Positions 52,240 to 62,373 are shown, counted from the stretch's first letter. The stretch is DNA of 64,000 nucleotides from Paraburkholderia haematera (GCF_905220975.1 NZ_CAJNBK010000011.1:124001-188000); one strand, 5' to 3'. A program made the numbers and translations. Notes: a model not told the origin generated them from the sequence alone.

Positions 52240-52854
52240 ATGATGAAACTCATCGGTTCGCTCGCCAGCCCGTTCGTGCGTAAAGCGCGGATCGTTCTGG
52301 CCGACAAGAAGATTGACTACGAACTCGTGCTCGAGAACGTCTGGGCGCCGGAGACCACGATTCACACCTTCAATCCGATCGGCAAGGTGCCATGCCTCGT
52401 CATGGAAGACGGCGAAGCGGTGTTCGACTCGCGGGTGATCTGCGAATACGTGGATACGTTGTCGCCGGTCGGTAAGCTGATTCCGCCGTCAGGCCGCGAG
52501 CGCGTCGAAGTGCGTTGCTGGGAAGCACTCGCCGACGGCATCCTCGACGCCGCGGTGCTGATCCGCCTCGAAAGCACCCAGCGCACGCCCGAGCAGCGCG
52601 TGGACGCGTGGGTGGCGCGGCAGCAACGCAAGATCGACGAAGGCCTGATCGCGATGTCGCAAGGCTTGGGCAGCAAGCCATGGTGCACGGGCAATCACTA
52701 CACACTCGCGGATATCGCGCTGGGCTGCGCGCTGGGCTACCTCGATTTCCGTATGCCTGAGCTGAACTGGCGCGAATCGTATCCGAATCTGGATAAGCAT
52801 TTCCAGAAGCTGTCGTTGCGTCCGTCGTTCGTTGATACGGTGCCGGCGGGTTGA
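52240..52854 (+). CDS. Glutathione S-transferase family protein (YibF-like)
   Basis: The protein is about 204 residues with an N-terminal thioredoxin-like glutathione domain (KLIGSLASPFVRKARIVLADK; IGKVPCLVMEDGEAVFDSRVI, the cis-Pro and SR/glutathione loop). A helical C-terminal domain starts near residue 85. It resembles E. coli YibF in length and in SPFVRK. Adjacent ATG codons at 52234, 52240 and 52243 make the exact start uncertain by three residues. The substrate is unknown. Confidence 0.88.
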   Translation: MMKLIGSLASPFVRKARIVLADKKIDYELVLENVWAPETTIHTFNPIGKVPCLVMEDGEAVFDSRVICEYVDTLSPVGKLIPPSGRERVEVRCWEALADGILDAAVLIRLESTQRTPEQRVDAWVARQQRKIDEGLIAMSQGLGSKPWCTGNHYTLADIALGCALGYLDFRMPELNWRESYPNLDKHFQKLSLRPSFVDTVPAG

Positions 52855-52978
52855 GGGAAGTAATCATGGCCGCATAGCAGTGTGGTTTTCTGGATGCCCG
52901 ATGCCTAAAGTATTCGCCAGATTGCAAAATGATGTCATTGAAGCTTTCAAAGGCATAAATTAAAGCTTACGTTTGTGG

Positions 52979-53014
52979 TAAAAATGCGCCTGCCCGTCAG
53001 GCGCATTTTTTTTT
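52979..53014 (+). terminator. Intrinsic terminator after the GST gene
   Basis: AAAATGCGCCTG and CAGGCGCATTTT form a 12-bp stem around CCCGT, followed by a long T-run. Confidence 0.9.
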
Positions 53015-53150
53015 GTCTGTCGCGCGACGCAATGGTTTATGCAATCGACATACGTGGGTTTTTTCTCCGGTGATATGCGGCCATTGCGAATGGGCGGCGC
53101 ATGAAAACGTGCCGTCGATATCAATAATGTCCGCAACCGAGACTTCCAAC

Positions 53151-53909
53151 ATGAAACCGTACCGCTTTGCCATTGCTGCTTCTGCCTGTGCACTGTTTGC
53201 TGCGTGTTCGAACGTCGGCAACGTCAATCCGACCGCGCTGATCCAGTCCGGCCAGCAGGCCGTTCAGGCCGCCACGCTTAGCGACGCCGACGTGCGCGCG
53301 CTGACCGACAAGTCGTGCGCGCAACTGGATAGCCAGAATCAGATTGCCGCCGCGAACAGCACGTACCAGAAACGTCTGGACAAGATCGCCGCGCAACTGG
53401 GCAATAACATCAATGGCGTGCCGGTGAACTACAAGGTGTACGTCACCAAGGACGTCAACGCATGGGCGATGGCAAATGGCTGCGTGCGCGTCTATAGCGG
53501 CCTGATGGACTTGATGAACGACAACGAAGTGCGCGGCGTGGTCGGCCATGAAATGGGCCACGTGGCGCTCGGCCATACGAGAAAGGCGATGCAGGTCGCG
53601 TACGCGACTTCGGCGGCGCGCTCGGTGGCATCGTCGGCGGGCGGCGTGGCGGGGAGTTTGTCCAGCTCGCAGCTTGGCGATTTTTCCGAGAAGCTGATTA
53701 ATGCGCAGTTCTCGCAAGCCCAGGAAAGCGCAGCCGACGATTATTCATTCGACTTGCAGAAAAAGAAGAATCTCGATCCGTCGGGATTGGTGACGGCTTT
53801 CAGCAAGCTCGCGCAACTGGATGGCGGTAAGTCGAGTATGTTGAGTTCGCATCCGGCGTCTCCGGCGCGCGCGCAGCATATTCAGCAGCGGATTGCGTCG
53901 AATCAGTAA
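53151..53909 (+). CDS. M48-family periplasmic metalloprotease lipoprotein (LoiP/YcaL-like)
   Basis: This is a membrane-anchored zinc protease likely to act in envelope quality control. The 252-residue precursor has a lipoprotein signal MKPYRFAIAASACALFAAC with acylated Cys19. The zinc motif HEMGH is in GVVGHEMGHVALGH (about residues 133-146), and the third ligand region is AQESAADDYSFD. Length and layout match LoiP/YcaL of E. coli. The frame is open upstream to 53013, but the ATG at 53151 gives the clean signal peptide. Confidence 0.9.
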   Translation: MKPYRFAIAASACALFAACSNVGNVNPTALIQSGQQAVQAATLSDADVRALTDKSCAQLDSQNQIAAANSTYQKRLDKIAAQLGNNINGVPVNYKVYVTKDVNAWAMANGCVRVYSGLMDLMNDNEVRGVVGHEMGHVALGHTRKAMQVAYATSAARSVASSAGGVAGSLSSSQLGDFSEKLINAQFSQAQESAADDYSFDLQKKKNLDPSGLVTAFSKLAQLDGGKSSMLSSHPASPARAQHIQQRIASNQ

Positions 53910-53927
53910 CGCCTGATTTTTTATAAA

Positions 53928-53962
53928 CGCGCGCTCACGGTGTTTCGGAGCGCGCGCTTTTC
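53928..53962. terminator. Terminator between the M48 gene and lnt
   Basis: ACGCGCGCTC-type arm pairs with GAGCGCGCGC, followed by TTTTC. It lies between two convergent genes. Confidence 0.7.
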
Positions 53963-54035
53963 TATTGAGGCGGATTTTTGCGGCGATTCGTTTCGGCGCT
54001 TTTGCGTATAAACGGCGTCGGCGTAGTTACGGAAT

Positions 54036-55784
54036 TTATTTTTTGCCGTTTTGCCGCCGCCTGATCCCCGGCCCGAACGCAAATCCGAATGCCAGCAACA
54101 GCAACGAAATTGCCAGCACCGTGTTGTTGCCGCTCGTCACATAGGGCGTGCTGCCCGAGGTTCCTTGCACCGCCACATCGAGCGAGCCGATCGTGTACGG
54201 CGCCAGGCGCCCGATCACTTTGCCGTTGGCGTCGATCGCGGCGGTCGTGCCGGTGTTGGTGGCGCGCAGCATGGGCCGGCCGGTTTCCAGCGAACGCATG
54301 CGCGCGATCTGCAAATGTTGATCGAGCGCGATCGTGTCGCCGAACCAGGCGAGATTGGTCGAGTTGACCAGGACGCCCGCCGGCGTATTGCTCTCGCGGA
54401 TGCTCCGGGCGATCTCCTCGCCGAAAATATCCTCATAGCAGATGTCGACGGAAACCGGCTGGTTGTGCACGATGAACGGCTTCTGCACGGGTGCGCCGCG
54501 CGCGAAATCGCCGAGCGGAATGCTCATCAGATTCACGAACCAGCGGAAGCCCCACGGCACGAATTCGCCGAACGGCACGAGATGGTGTTTGTCGTAGCGA
54601 TACACGTCGCGCGTGCCAGGCGTGACGCCGAACAGGCTATTCGTATAGTCGACCACCTGGCCTTCCGGCGTGATGGTGCCGCCGATCGCCCCGAACACGA
54701 TGGCGGTGCCCGTTGTATCCGCGAAGTTGCGCACCGCTGACGCGAACTGCGGTGGCAATTGCTGTGCAAGCACCGGAATGGCGGTTTCCGGCGTGACGAT
54801 CAGGTCGGCCGGCTTCGACGTGATCATCTGCTGATACATGTCGATCGCGGCGCGCATGCCGGCTTCTTCGAACTTCATTTCCTGTTTGACGTTGCCTTGC
54901 AGGAGGCGCACCGTCAGCGGCGCGTTGGCCGGCAGGGTCCATTGCACGAGCGGCAGCAGCAGACCTGCCGCGATCAGCGCAAGCGCGACGCCCCCCGGCA
55001 CCGCGACGCGCGCGACGCCACGGCTCGCCGCGTTGACAGCCTTGCCGCCGTTTGCGGCAGCGAGCGGTCTACGCGAGGGCAGCAGCGGCACCAGCGCCTG
55101 CACGATCAACGCCGCCACCAGCGCCAGCATCCAGCCGACGCCATACACACCCGCCACGGGCGCAAACCCCGCGAACGGGCCGTCTACCTGCGCATAACCG
55201 CTCGCAAGCCACGGAAAGCCGGTGAATACCGTGCCGCGCAACCATTCGCCGATCGCCCATGCGCTCGCGAAAGCCAGCGCACCATGCCAGGTCGGCGAGA
55301 ACGGTTGGTCGGTGTCGGACGTGCCGGTATCGGACGTCCCGGTACCGGACGTGCCGTTGCGCGCATGCCCCGCGCAAAACGACCAGATGCCTGCAGCAAG
55401 TGCGGGGTACACCGCCAGATACAGAGAAAACAGCACGACGGCCGCGCCCGCGAGCGGTGCGGACATGCCGCCGTAGTCGTGCATGCTGACGTACAACCAC
55501 CACACGCCGCTGACGAAGTTGCCGAAGCCGAAGGCGCCGCCCGTCAGCGCGGCGCTTTTCCAGCCGGTCGTGCGCGTGAGCCATGCAAAGAAAAACACGA
55601 AGATCACGAGTTCGAGCCAGCCGCCATGCGGCGTCGGCGCGAACGACAGCGTATTGGCCGCACCGGCGGCCAGCGCGACGAGGTAATGCCAGCGGGGCAG
55701 CGCACGGCCGCGCGCGTCTCGGGTGACAGGGGCGGCAGGGGCACTCACGCCGCGGCGCGAACGGGATGTAATCGGGTCGGCCAT
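54036..55784 (-). CDS. lnt: Apolipoprotein N-acyltransferase
   Basis: Lnt adds the third acyl chain to lipoproteins in the inner membrane. The 582-residue protein has several N-terminal membrane helices and a periplasmic nitrilase domain. The catalytic Glu is in VTPETAIPVL and the active-site Cys in VDICYEDIFGEEIARSI. A short Thr/Gly/Ser-rich insert (NGTSGTGTSDTGTSDTD, about residues 135-160) comes from a 15-bp tandem repeat. The start used is ATG 55784. It ends the miaB-phoH-ybeY-corC-lnt cluster. Confidence 0.94.
   Translation of the reverse strand: MADPITSRSRRGVSAPAAPVTRDARGRALPRWHYLVALAAGAANTLSFAPTPHGGWLELVIFVFFFAWLTRTTGWKSAALTGGAFGFGNFVSGVWWLYVSMHDYGGMSAPLAGAAVVLFSLYLAVYPALAAGIWSFCAGHARNGTSGTGTSDTGTSDTDQPFSPTWHGALAFASAWAIGEWLRGTVFTGFPWLASGYAQVDGPFAGFAPVAGVYGVGWMLALVAALIVQALVPLLPSRRPLAAANGGKAVNAASRGVARVAVPGGVALALIAAGLLLPLVQWTLPANAPLTVRLLQGNVKQEMKFEEAGMRAAIDMYQQMITSKPADLIVTPETAIPVLAQQLPPQFASAVRNFADTTGTAIVFGAIGGTITPEGQVVDYTNSLFGVTPGTRDVYRYDKHHLVPFGEFVPWGFRWFVNLMSIPLGDFARGAPVQKPFIVHNQPVSVDICYEDIFGEEIARSIRESNTPAGVLVNSTNLAWFGDTIALDQHLQIARMRSLETGRPMLRATNTGTTAAIDANGKVIGRLAPYTIGSLDVAVQGTSGSTPYVTSGNNTVLAISLLLLAFGFAFGPGIRRRQNGKK
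55315..55359. repeat. 15-bp tandem repeat inside lnt
   Basis: Three copies, tcggacgtgccggta, tcggacgtcccggta and ccggacgtgccgttg, lie back to back. Being 15 bp, the repeat keeps the lnt frame and adds GTSDT pentapeptides. Confidence 0.85.
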
Positions 55785-55833
55785 TGTTGCGCGGTCGGCG
55801 TGAGGAGTTGGAGAAGCGAAGAAAAGAAGCGGA

Positions 55834-56727
55834 TCAGGTTTGCACGTGCTGTGCTTCGCGCTCACGCTGGCCGGCAAGCGGGTCGCGGCGCACCAGCAGC
55901 ATGTGAATCTGGCGGGCGTCGCCGCGCAGAATCTCGAAGATCAGATCGTCGAGGCGGACTTTTTCGCCACGATGCGGCACCCGGCCGAAATGATGCGTGA
56001 CAAGCCCGCCGATCGTATCGACTTCGTCGTCCGAGTAATGTGTGCCGAAGGCCTCGTTGAATTGCTCGATTTCAGTGAGCGCGCGCACGCGGAAGCGCCC
56101 GTCCGGCGAGGCGATGATGTTGCCGCTTTCCTCGTCGAAATCGTATTCGTCTTCGATATCGCCGACGATCTGTTCCAGCACGTCTTCGATCGTAATCAGG
56201 CCGGCCACGCCGCCGTATTCGTCGACCACCACCGCGAGGTGATTGCGATTCACGCGGAAGTCGTGCAGCAACACGTTCAGGCGCTTCGACTCCGGGATGA
56301 AGACAGCGGGACGCAGCATGCCGCGCACGTCGAATTCCTCTTCGGCGTAGTAGCGCAGCAGGTCTTTCGCGAGCAGCACGCCGATGATGTTGTCGCGATT
56401 GCCCTCGTAGACCGGATAGCGCGAGTGGGCCTTTTCCAGCACGTAGGGGATGAATTCGGCGGGATTGTCCGCGATGTTGATCGCGTCCATTTGCGCGCGC
56501 GGCACCATGATGTCGCGCGCGCTGAGTTCGGACACCTGGAAGACGCCCTCGATCATCGAAAGCGAGTCGGCGTCGATCAGGTTGCGCTCGTGCGCGTCCT
56601 GCAGGATTTCGAGGAGTTCTGCGCGCGAGTCGGGCTCGGGCGAGATGAAGTCGGTCAGACGCTCAAGGAGTGAGCGTTTTTCTTGCGGTTTGTCGGTTTG
56701 ACGTCGACTGGGATACGTGTCGTTCAT
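55834..56727 (-). CDS. corC: CorC/YbeX-like CBS-domain protein
   Basis: This is a cytoplasmic protein linked to magnesium/cobalt efflux and envelope stress, 297 residues. Two CBS domains lie at about residues 75-190 (RDIMVPRAQMDAINI; RNHLAVVVDEYGGVAGLITIEDVLEQIVGDI), followed by the CorC_HlyC domain with DEVDTIGGLVTHHFGRVPHRGE. It is 49 bp before lnt, in the conserved ybeX-lnt order. Confidence 0.93.
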   Translation of the reverse strand: MNDTYPSRRQTDKPQEKRSLLERLTDFISPEPDSRAELLEILQDAHERNLIDADSLSMIEGVFQVSELSARDIMVPRAQMDAINIADNPAEFIPYVLEKAHSRYPVYEGNRDNIIGVLLAKDLLRYYAEEEFDVRGMLRPAVFIPESKRLNVLLHDFRVNRNHLAVVVDEYGGVAGLITIEDVLEQIVGDIEDEYDFDEESGNIIASPDGRFRVRALTEIEQFNEAFGTHYSDDEVDTIGGLVTHHFGRVPHRGEKVRLDDLIFEILRGDARQIHMLLVRRDPLAGQREREAQHVQT

Positions 56728-56948
56728 GGTAGTGCGCCCGGCGAGACTGGGCGCGCTGTTGCAGAGCATTAAGGATACACCAGGCACATGGCAGGACCGT
56801 GTCCCGCCTGGTTTGGCGATGAGTGAAACGGTAATAAAGCCGCCCGGCCGCGTGCGGTGGGGGCGTAGGTCAATCCTAACTGATTACAGGAGGAAAAGCG
56901 TTTTCGAGCAAAAAAGCGCGCCTGTTCCTGAGTTGTCCCGCGGCCGTC

Positions 56949-57629
56949 CTATTTCTGCCCGGCCTCGCGGCTTTCCTCGCAGCAGCGTTCAAGCAGCGCT
57001 TCCAGCGCGCGGTCGGGCATGCCGCTTTCGCGCAGCGCATGGACCGTACGGCTGACATATTCGAGCGTGGTGCCGTAGCGGCCGCACGCACAGCCGAACA
57101 CGGCTTTGACGATCTCGTCGCGCAGCTTGCCGGTGTAGCTCGGCACGTCGCGGCGCATCACGAAGGCGAGCGCGTCGACGCGCCGGCCGTCGGCGAGCAC
57201 GCAGGGCAGCCACGCCGGGCGGTACGACCCCATCGCCATTTCACGGCGCCACAATGCTTCCAGATGCGGCATCGCACCCTCGGCGGAGAGGCGGAAGGCG
57301 ATGCCGGAGCACGATCCGCCGCGATCGAGCGCGAGCACGAGACCGGGCTGTTCAGGCGTGCCGCGATTCACGCGCGACCACAAGTACAGGCCGCGGTGAT
57401 AGCCGTGCACTTTCGAACGGGTGGCTTCGGCGGTGGGGAGGCCAGGATTCCAGATCAACGAACCATAGCCGAACAGCCACAGATCGCTCTTGCGGTCCCA
57501 GTCACGCAGCGCGCAGTCTAGCGACGCGCGCAGCTCCTCGTCCGTCAGCAGCCGCGACTCGCCGAGCGCGGGCGGATAGTCCGGGCAGGGCGTGTTTCGG
57601 GTATCGGCTTCAGGAGAGGACGTGCTCAC
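56949..57629 (-). CDS. ChaC-like gamma-glutamylcyclotransferase
   Basis: The protein probably degrades glutathione to 5-oxoproline and Cys-Gly. From the GTG at 57629 it has 226 residues. It shows the family loop LWLFGYGSLIWNPG (about residues 50-63), YHRGLYLWSRVNRGTPEQPGLVLALDRGG, the catalytic-Glu helix in HLEALWRREM, and the late GRYGTTLEYVSRT. The start is uncertain: only a weak AGAAG precedes the GTG and the open frame runs far upstream into ybeY. It sits inside the conserved ybeY-corC interval. Confidence 0.85.
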   Translation of the reverse strand: MSTSSPEADTRNTPCPDYPPALGESRLLTDEELRASLDCALRDWDRKSDLWLFGYGSLIWNPGLPTAEATRSKVHGYHRGLYLWSRVNRGTPEQPGLVLALDRGGSCSGIAFRLSAEGAMPHLEALWRREMAMGSYRPAWLPCVLADGRRVDALAFVMRRDVPSYTGKLRDEIVKAVFGCACGRYGTTLEYVSRTVHALRESGMPDRALEALLERCCEESREAGQK

Positions 57630-57664
57630 GGCGGCTTCTAACGGTGATGGAGTGAGGGCAAAGA

Positions 57665-58126
57665 CTATTGATAAGGATCCGGGAAGCCGAGCTTGCCGAG
57701 GATTTCGGTTTCGATCGCTTCCATTTCCTCGGCTTCTTCTTCGATCTCGTGATCGTAGCCTTGCGCATGGAGGGTGCCGTGCACCAGCAGATGCGCGTAG
57801 TGCGCGATCAGCGGCTTGCCCTGTTCGGCGGCTTCCTGTTCCACCACGGGGCAGCACAGGATCAGGTCGCCGGTCACCGGATCGTCTTCCGATTCGGCGT
57901 AGGCGAAGGTCAGCACGTTGGTGGAGTAATCCTTGCCGCGATAGGTGCGGTTCAGCGTGCGGCCTTCTTCGGCGTCGACGAAACGCACGGTCAGCTCGCC
58001 GTCCGCGAAGAGCGCGGCCTTGATCCAGCCGGCCACGGTGGCGCGCGGCAGCAGCGCCTTGTGTTCCGGCCAGATCCTGGCGGCGGGGAATTGCAGATTC
58101 AACGTCAGTTTCGGTGCGCGGCTCAT
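57665..58126 (-). CDS. ybeY: Endoribonuclease YbeY
   Basis: YbeY is involved in 16S rRNA 3' end maturation and 70S quality control. The 153-residue protein has the zinc motif [11 protein letters not shown] preceded by HLLV, and the conserved [18 protein letters not shown]. It lies 69 bp after phoH on minus, the usual pairing. Confidence 0.96.
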   Translation of the reverse strand: MSRAPKLTLNLQFPAARIWPEHKALLPRATVAGWIKAALFADGELTVRFVDAEEGRTLNRTYRGKDYSTNVLTFAYAESEDDPVTGDLILCCPVVEQEAAEQGKPLIAHYAHLLVHGTLHAQGYDHEIEEEAEEMEAIETEILGKLGFPDPYQ

Positions 58127-58195
58127 GCGGTTTCGGCTTGTTGCTTGGGTTGCTGCGGCATATCCAGTGAAATTTGAGGCAAACAGCGCCGCAAA

Positions 58196-59269
58196 TTAGC
58201 GCGAATCCGCCGGACTGGCGGTTTTCTGCGAATGCGCATCGTACGCCTCCACAATTCGCGCGACCAGCGGATGCCGCACCACGTCCGCGCTCGTGAAGCG
58301 CGTGAGCGCAATGCCGCGCACGTCCGCCAGCACCTGTTGCGCTTCGATCAGCCCGCTCTTCGCGCCACGCGGCAAGTCGACTTGAGTCGTGTCGCCAGTC
58401 ACCACGGCCTTCGAGCCGAAGCCGATCCGCGTGAGGAACATCTTCATCTGTTCGGGCGTGGTGTTCTGCGCCTCGTCGAGGATGATGAACGCGTGATTCA
58501 GCGTACGGCCGCGCATGTAGGCGAGCGGCGCGATTTCGATCATCTGACGCTCGAACATCTTGGCGGTCTTGTCGAAGCCGAGCAGGTCGTACAGCGCGTC
58601 ATACAGCGGACGCAGATACGGATCGACCTTCTGCGCCAGATCGCCCGGCAAAAAGCCGAGGCGCTCGCCCGCTTCGACGGCCGGACGCGTCAGCACGATG
58701 CGTTTGACCTGATCGCGCTCCAGCGCGTCCACCGCGCACGCCACCGCGAGATACGTCTTGCCCGTACCCGCCGGACCGACGCCGAAGGTGACGTCGTGGG
58801 AAATGATCTGCTTCAGATACTCGCGTTGCATCGGCGTGCGGCCGCGCAGATCGGCGCGCCGCGTGTACAGCTTCGGGCCGAGTTCTTCGAGGTCTTCGTC
58901 GCCGTTGTCGGCCGGTTGGTCGAACGGATGATCCGGGTTGCCGGGGAAACGCGTGTCGACTGTTTCCGTGCCATGGCCGTTGCCGTTCGCACGATGACGC
59001 GACGGGTGGCGCACTTCGACGAGCGCGAGCTGAATGTCGTCGACCGACAGCGGCTCGCGCGCGTTGTTGTAGAAGTTTTCGAGCGCGGTGAGCGCGAGTT
59101 TCGCGCCGCGCCCGCGAATCGTGATGCGGTGGGCACGGCGTTGCAGTGTGACGTCGAGCGCCTGCTCGATCTGCCGCAGATTTTCGTCGAGCGGTCCGCA
59201 GAGGTTGGCGAGCCGCGCGTTGTCGTCGCGCGGTGCGGTGAATTCCAGATGCTGCTGAGTGGTCTTCAA
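58196..59269 (-). CDS. phoH: PhoH-family ATPase (YbeZ)
   Basis: This is a cytoplasmic P-loop ATPase that partners YbeY. The 357-residue protein has an N-terminal KH-like region and Walker [15 protein letters not shown] near residue 157. It also has the PhoH signature [34 protein letters not shown], and Walker [25 protein letters not shown]. It lies between miaB and ybeY. Confidence 0.95.
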   Translation of the reverse strand: MKTTQQHLEFTAPRDDNARLANLCGPLDENLRQIEQALDVTLQRRAHRITIRGRGAKLALTALENFYNNAREPLSVDDIQLALVEVRHPSRHRANGNGHGTETVDTRFPGNPDHPFDQPADNGDEDLEELGPKLYTRRADLRGRTPMQREYLKQIISHDVTFGVGPAGTGKTYLAVACAVDALERDQVKRIVLTRPAVEAGERLGFLPGDLAQKVDPYLRPLYDALYDLLGFDKTAKMFERQMIEIAPLAYMRGRTLNHAFIILDEAQNTTPEQMKMFLTRIGFGSKAVVTGDTTQVDLPRGAKSGLIEAQQVLADVRGIALTRFTSADVVRHPLVARIVEAYDAHSQKTASPADSR

Positions 59270-59316
59270 GGCGGAGGATCGATCCTGTCAGGTTCGTGAC
59301 GCCGGGCGGGCGTCGC

Positions 59317-60690
59317 TCAGTGGGTGGTCGCGGCTGCGTCGTCGTGCACCAGCACGAGCTCGCCACGCAACGAATGTGGGTACGCATGGACGATTTTCAC
59401 GTCCACCATCTGGCCGATCAGCCGCGCATGCGAGGCAACCGGCGCCGGGAAATTCACCACGCGGTTGTTCTCGGTGCGGCCCGCGAGTTCGTTCGGGTCC
59501 TTGCGCGCCGGGCGTTCGACCAGAATCCGCTCGACCTTGCCGACCATCGAATCGCTGATGCGCTGCACGTTTTCTTCGATCGTAGCCTGCAGATGGTACA
59601 GACGCTTGAGCTTCACTTCGTGCGGCGTGTCGTCGTGCAGGTTCGCGGCCGGCGTGCCGGGACGCGGGCTGTAGATGAACGAGAAGCTGGTGTCGTACTT
59701 CATCTCGTGGATCAACGCCATCATCTTGTCGAAGTCTTCTTCCGTCTCGCCGGGGAAGCCGACAATCATGTCGGTCGACAAAGACAGGTCCGGACGGATC
59801 GCCCGCAGCTTGCGGATCACCGACTTGTATTCGAGCACCGTGTAGCCGCGCTTCATCGCCATCAGGATGCGGTCGGAGCCGTGCTGCACCGGCAGATGCA
59901 GATGGCTGACGAGCTTCGGCACCTTGGCGTAGGTGTCGATCAGGCGCTGCGTGAATTCCTTCGGATGCGACGTGGTGTAGCGAATCCGTTCGATGCCCGG
60001 AATATCCGCAACGTATTCGATCAGTTGGGCGAAGTCGGCGATTTCGCTCGAGCCGAGCGTAATACCGGCACGGTAGGCGTTCACGTTCTGGCCGAGCAGC
60101 GTGACTTCGCGCACGCCCTGGTCGGCGAGGCCGGCAATTTCGGTCAGCACGTCGTCCAGCGGACGCGACACTTCTTCACCGCGCGTATAGGGCACGACGC
60201 AGTAGCTGCAGTACTTGCTGCAACCTTCCATGATCGACACGAACGCGCTCGCGCCATCGACGCGCGCCGGCGGCAAGTGATCGAACTTTTCGATTTCCGG
60301 GAACGAGATGTCGACCTGGGCACGGCCGCTTTCGCGGCGCTTGTCGATCATTTGCGGCAGACGGTGCAGCGTTTGCGGTCCGAACACCAGATCGACATAC
60401 GGTGCGCGCGCCACGATCGACGCGCCTTCCTGGCTTGCCACGCAACCGCCCACGCCGATGATCAGATTCGGGTTCGCTTCTTTCAACTCGCGCACACGGC
60501 CGAGTTCGGAGAAGACTTTCTCCTGCGCTTTTTCGCGCACCGAGCAGGTATTGAAGAGAATGACGTCCGCGTCTTCCGGGGTGTCGGTCTTGACGAGGCC
60601 TTCAGCCGCGCCGAGTACGTCGACCATCTTGTCGGAGTCGTACTCGTTCATCTGGCAGCCGTAGGTCTTTACATAAACTTTCTTGGTCAT
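59317..60690 (-). CDS. miaB: tRNA-2-methylthio-N6-dimethylallyladenosine synthase MiaB
   Basis: MiaB is a radical-SAM methylthiotransferase acting on A37 of tRNA. The 457-residue protein has the N-terminal cluster cysteines in [20 protein letters not shown] and GGCVAS. The radical SAM CX3CX2C is in [11 protein letters not shown] near residue 155, and a TRAM domain lies at the C-terminus ([25 protein letters not shown]). The ATG at 60690 is the family start. It leads the phoH-ybeY-corC-lnt cluster. Confidence 0.96.
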   Translation of the reverse strand: MTKKVYVKTYGCQMNEYDSDKMVDVLGAAEGLVKTDTPEDADVILFNTCSVREKAQEKVFSELGRVRELKEANPNLIIGVGGCVASQEGASIVARAPYVDLVFGPQTLHRLPQMIDKRRESGRAQVDISFPEIEKFDHLPPARVDGASAFVSIMEGCSKYCSYCVVPYTRGEEVSRPLDDVLTEIAGLADQGVREVTLLGQNVNAYRAGITLGSSEIADFAQLIEYVADIPGIERIRYTTSHPKEFTQRLIDTYAKVPKLVSHLHLPVQHGSDRILMAMKRGYTVLEYKSVIRKLRAIRPDLSLSTDMIVGFPGETEEDFDKMMALIHEMKYDTSFSFIYSPRPGTPAANLHDDTPHEVKLKRLYHLQATIEENVQRISDSMVGKVERILVERPARKDPNELAGRTENNRVVNFPAPVASHARLIGQMVDVKIVHAYPHSLRGELVLVHDDAAATTH

Positions 60691-60841
60691 CGATTTTCGC
60701 CGGTCGCAGTGGTTAACCTGGGGGCGTCGTTTAAAAGGTGAAGAGGGGTGAAAACGTGCGGACGGGCCACGGGGCGGCGCTGGGGCTTGCTTGAGCCCAT
60801 TTTGGTCCACTTTCAATGCACGTTTGCAGCGTAGCTCAATA

Positions 60842-61825
60842 TTATAGCCCTTCACCGGATGCGGTTTGCGCCGCGGCCTTGGCTCGCGGCCGCTCCGGCG
60901 GCAAGCCCAGCAGGCCTTCCAGTTCGTCCGACACCTGCGCGAAGCGCTCGCTCAGGAAATCCAGCAGCACGCGCACGCGCGGCGCCATGAAACGGTTGCG
61001 GTGGTAGAGCGCGTGCAACGGCGCGTCCGGATAGCGCCATTCGGGCAGCAGGATTTTCAGGCAGTCGCCCCGCAAGTCCGCTTCCACGTCCCACATCGAC
61101 TTGATGACGATGCCGTAGCCGCGCCGCGCCCATTCCCGGGCCACGGCGCCGTCGTTGGTTTCGCGGGAGGTCTCGAACGGCACGGTGTAGTGCTGCACTT
61201 CGTCGCCGCGTGTGAAGCGCCACTCGTTGACCGGTCCGGACGCGGTGCCGAGCACGATGCAATCGAAATTCGCCAGATCGTGCGGATCCTTCGGTTCGCC
61301 CTTGCGCGCGATGTAGTCCGGCGACGCGCACAGCACCCTTCGATTCGACGCCAGCTTGCGGGCGACGAGCGAGCTGTCCTGCGGCACGCCGAAGCGGATT
61401 GCCAGATCGATGTCTTCCTGCACGAGATTCGATAGCGAGTCCGACAGCGTCAGCGCGAACGTGACTTCCGGGTAAAGCGCGTTGAATTCATCGAGCCAGT
61501 GCATCAGCAGATTGCGGCCGAAGTCCGACGTGGCCGAGATTCGCACCTTGCCGCGCACCACGCCCTGACCGGCTTGCAGCGCGGCCTCGCCGTCGTCGAG
61601 CGATTGCAGCGCCTGCCGGCAGCAGTTCAGATACAGCCGGCCCTCGTCAGTGAGCCTGAGCTGACGGGTGGTGCGCTCGAACAGGCGTGTTTTCAGGCCG
61701 GCTTCGAGCTTGGCCAGCCGCGCGCTGGCGGCGGCCGGCGTCAGGCCCATCTTGCGGCCGGCTGCCGAGAGGCTGCCTTGCTGCGCCGCTTCGACAAACA
61801 GGCGGATGTCACCGAGGTTATCCAT
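60842..61825 (-). CDS. LysR-family transcriptional regulator
   Basis: This is a 327-residue regulator with an N-terminal helix-turn-helix ([39 protein letters not shown]) and an effector domain of the CrgA-like subgroup ([32 protein letters not shown]). It is divergent from a VOC protein and an MFS exporter. Two inverted repeats in the 115-bp shared promoter suggest it controls that pair. Confidence 0.93.
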   Translation of the reverse strand: MDNLGDIRLFVEAAQQGSLSAAGRKMGLTPAAASARLAKLEAGLKTRLFERTTRQLRLTDEGRLYLNCCRQALQSLDDGEAALQAGQGVVRGKVRISATSDFGRNLLMHWLDEFNALYPEVTFALTLSDSLSNLVQEDIDLAIRFGVPQDSSLVARKLASNRRVLCASPDYIARKGEPKDPHDLANFDCIVLGTASGPVNEWRFTRGDEVQHYTVPFETSRETNDGAVAREWARRGYGIVIKSMWDVEADLRGDCLKILLPEWRYPDAPLHALYHRNRFMAPRVRVLLDFLSERFAQVSDELEGLLGLPPERPRAKAAAQTASGEGL

Positions 61826-61843
61826 CGCGATTTTTCAAGAGAA

Positions 61844-61860
61844 TTTGAAAATGCTTCAAA
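61844..61860. promoter_or_regulatory. LysR-type operator candidate 1
   Basis: TTTGAA-AATGC-TTCAAA is a perfect 6-bp inverted repeat with a 5-bp centre, containing the T-N11-A pattern expected of LysR regulators. It is 18 bp upstream of the LysR start. Confidence 0.6.
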
Positions 61861-61868
61861 TGCTACGC

Positions 61869-61882
61869 CAATTATCAAATTG
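61869..61882. promoter_or_regulatory. LysR-type operator candidate 2
   Basis: CAATT-ATCA-AATTG is a perfect 5-bp inverted repeat one helical turn from candidate 1, nearer the VOC gene. The two together resemble recognition and activation half-sites. Confidence 0.5.
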
Positions 61883-61940
61883 ACGTGTTCCGCTCACAAT
61901 GCATTCCTCGTAAACCCTTTGTGCTTTGTGCCGCCCCGCC

Positions 61941-62342
61941 ATGCAACTCGATCACGCAACGATCGTCACCGCCGACCTCAAGACCGCGCGACGTTTTTTC
62001 GTCGACGTTGCCGGGTTGACGGACGGCGCGCGTCCGCCGTTTTCGATCGACGGCCACTGGCTGTATGCAAACGGCCGCCCGGTGATTCATCTGATCGACG
62101 CGACGGTGCCCGCCCAAACGGGAAGGACCGCGCCGCGCATCGACCATATCGCCTTCCGGCTGGAGAGCGCCGACGAATGGCAGGCGCTATTGCAGCGCTT
62201 GCATGCGGCGGACGTGCCTTATCAGCTCGCCGAAGTCCCGCAGATGGGGCCGCAGCAAGCCGAATTGCAATTGTTCACTGCGCTCGCGCCGGGTGTGGTC
62301 ATCGAATTCGTAACGGCGCAGCGCCACGCTCTTCGCCGCTAA
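61941..62342 (+). CDS. VOC/glyoxalase-fold protein
   Basis: This is a 133-residue protein of the vicinal oxygen chelate fold. The first half starts MQLDHATIVTADLKTARRFFVDVAGLTDG, and the second betaalphabetabetabeta half has IDHIAFRLESADEWQALLQRL and ends in VVIEFVTAQ. Metal-ligand positions (His4, a His near 67, Glu near 120) are plausible for a dioxygenase, lyase or resistance protein. It is followed after 31 bp by the MFS gene, so both may act on the same compound. Confidence 0.85.
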   Translation: MQLDHATIVTADLKTARRFFVDVAGLTDGARPPFSIDGHWLYANGRPVIHLIDATVPAQTGRTAPRIDHIAFRLESADEWQALLQRLHAADVPYQLAEVPQMGPQQAELQLFTALAPGVVIEFVTAQRHALRR

Positions 62343-62373
62343 CACGGTCAACCTTAGAACCTGGAGTAGAAAA

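Noticed and set aside
53013-53150. N-terminal extension of the M48 protease
   Set aside because: It would begin inside the preceding terminator and hide the clear lipoprotein signal that starts at 53151.
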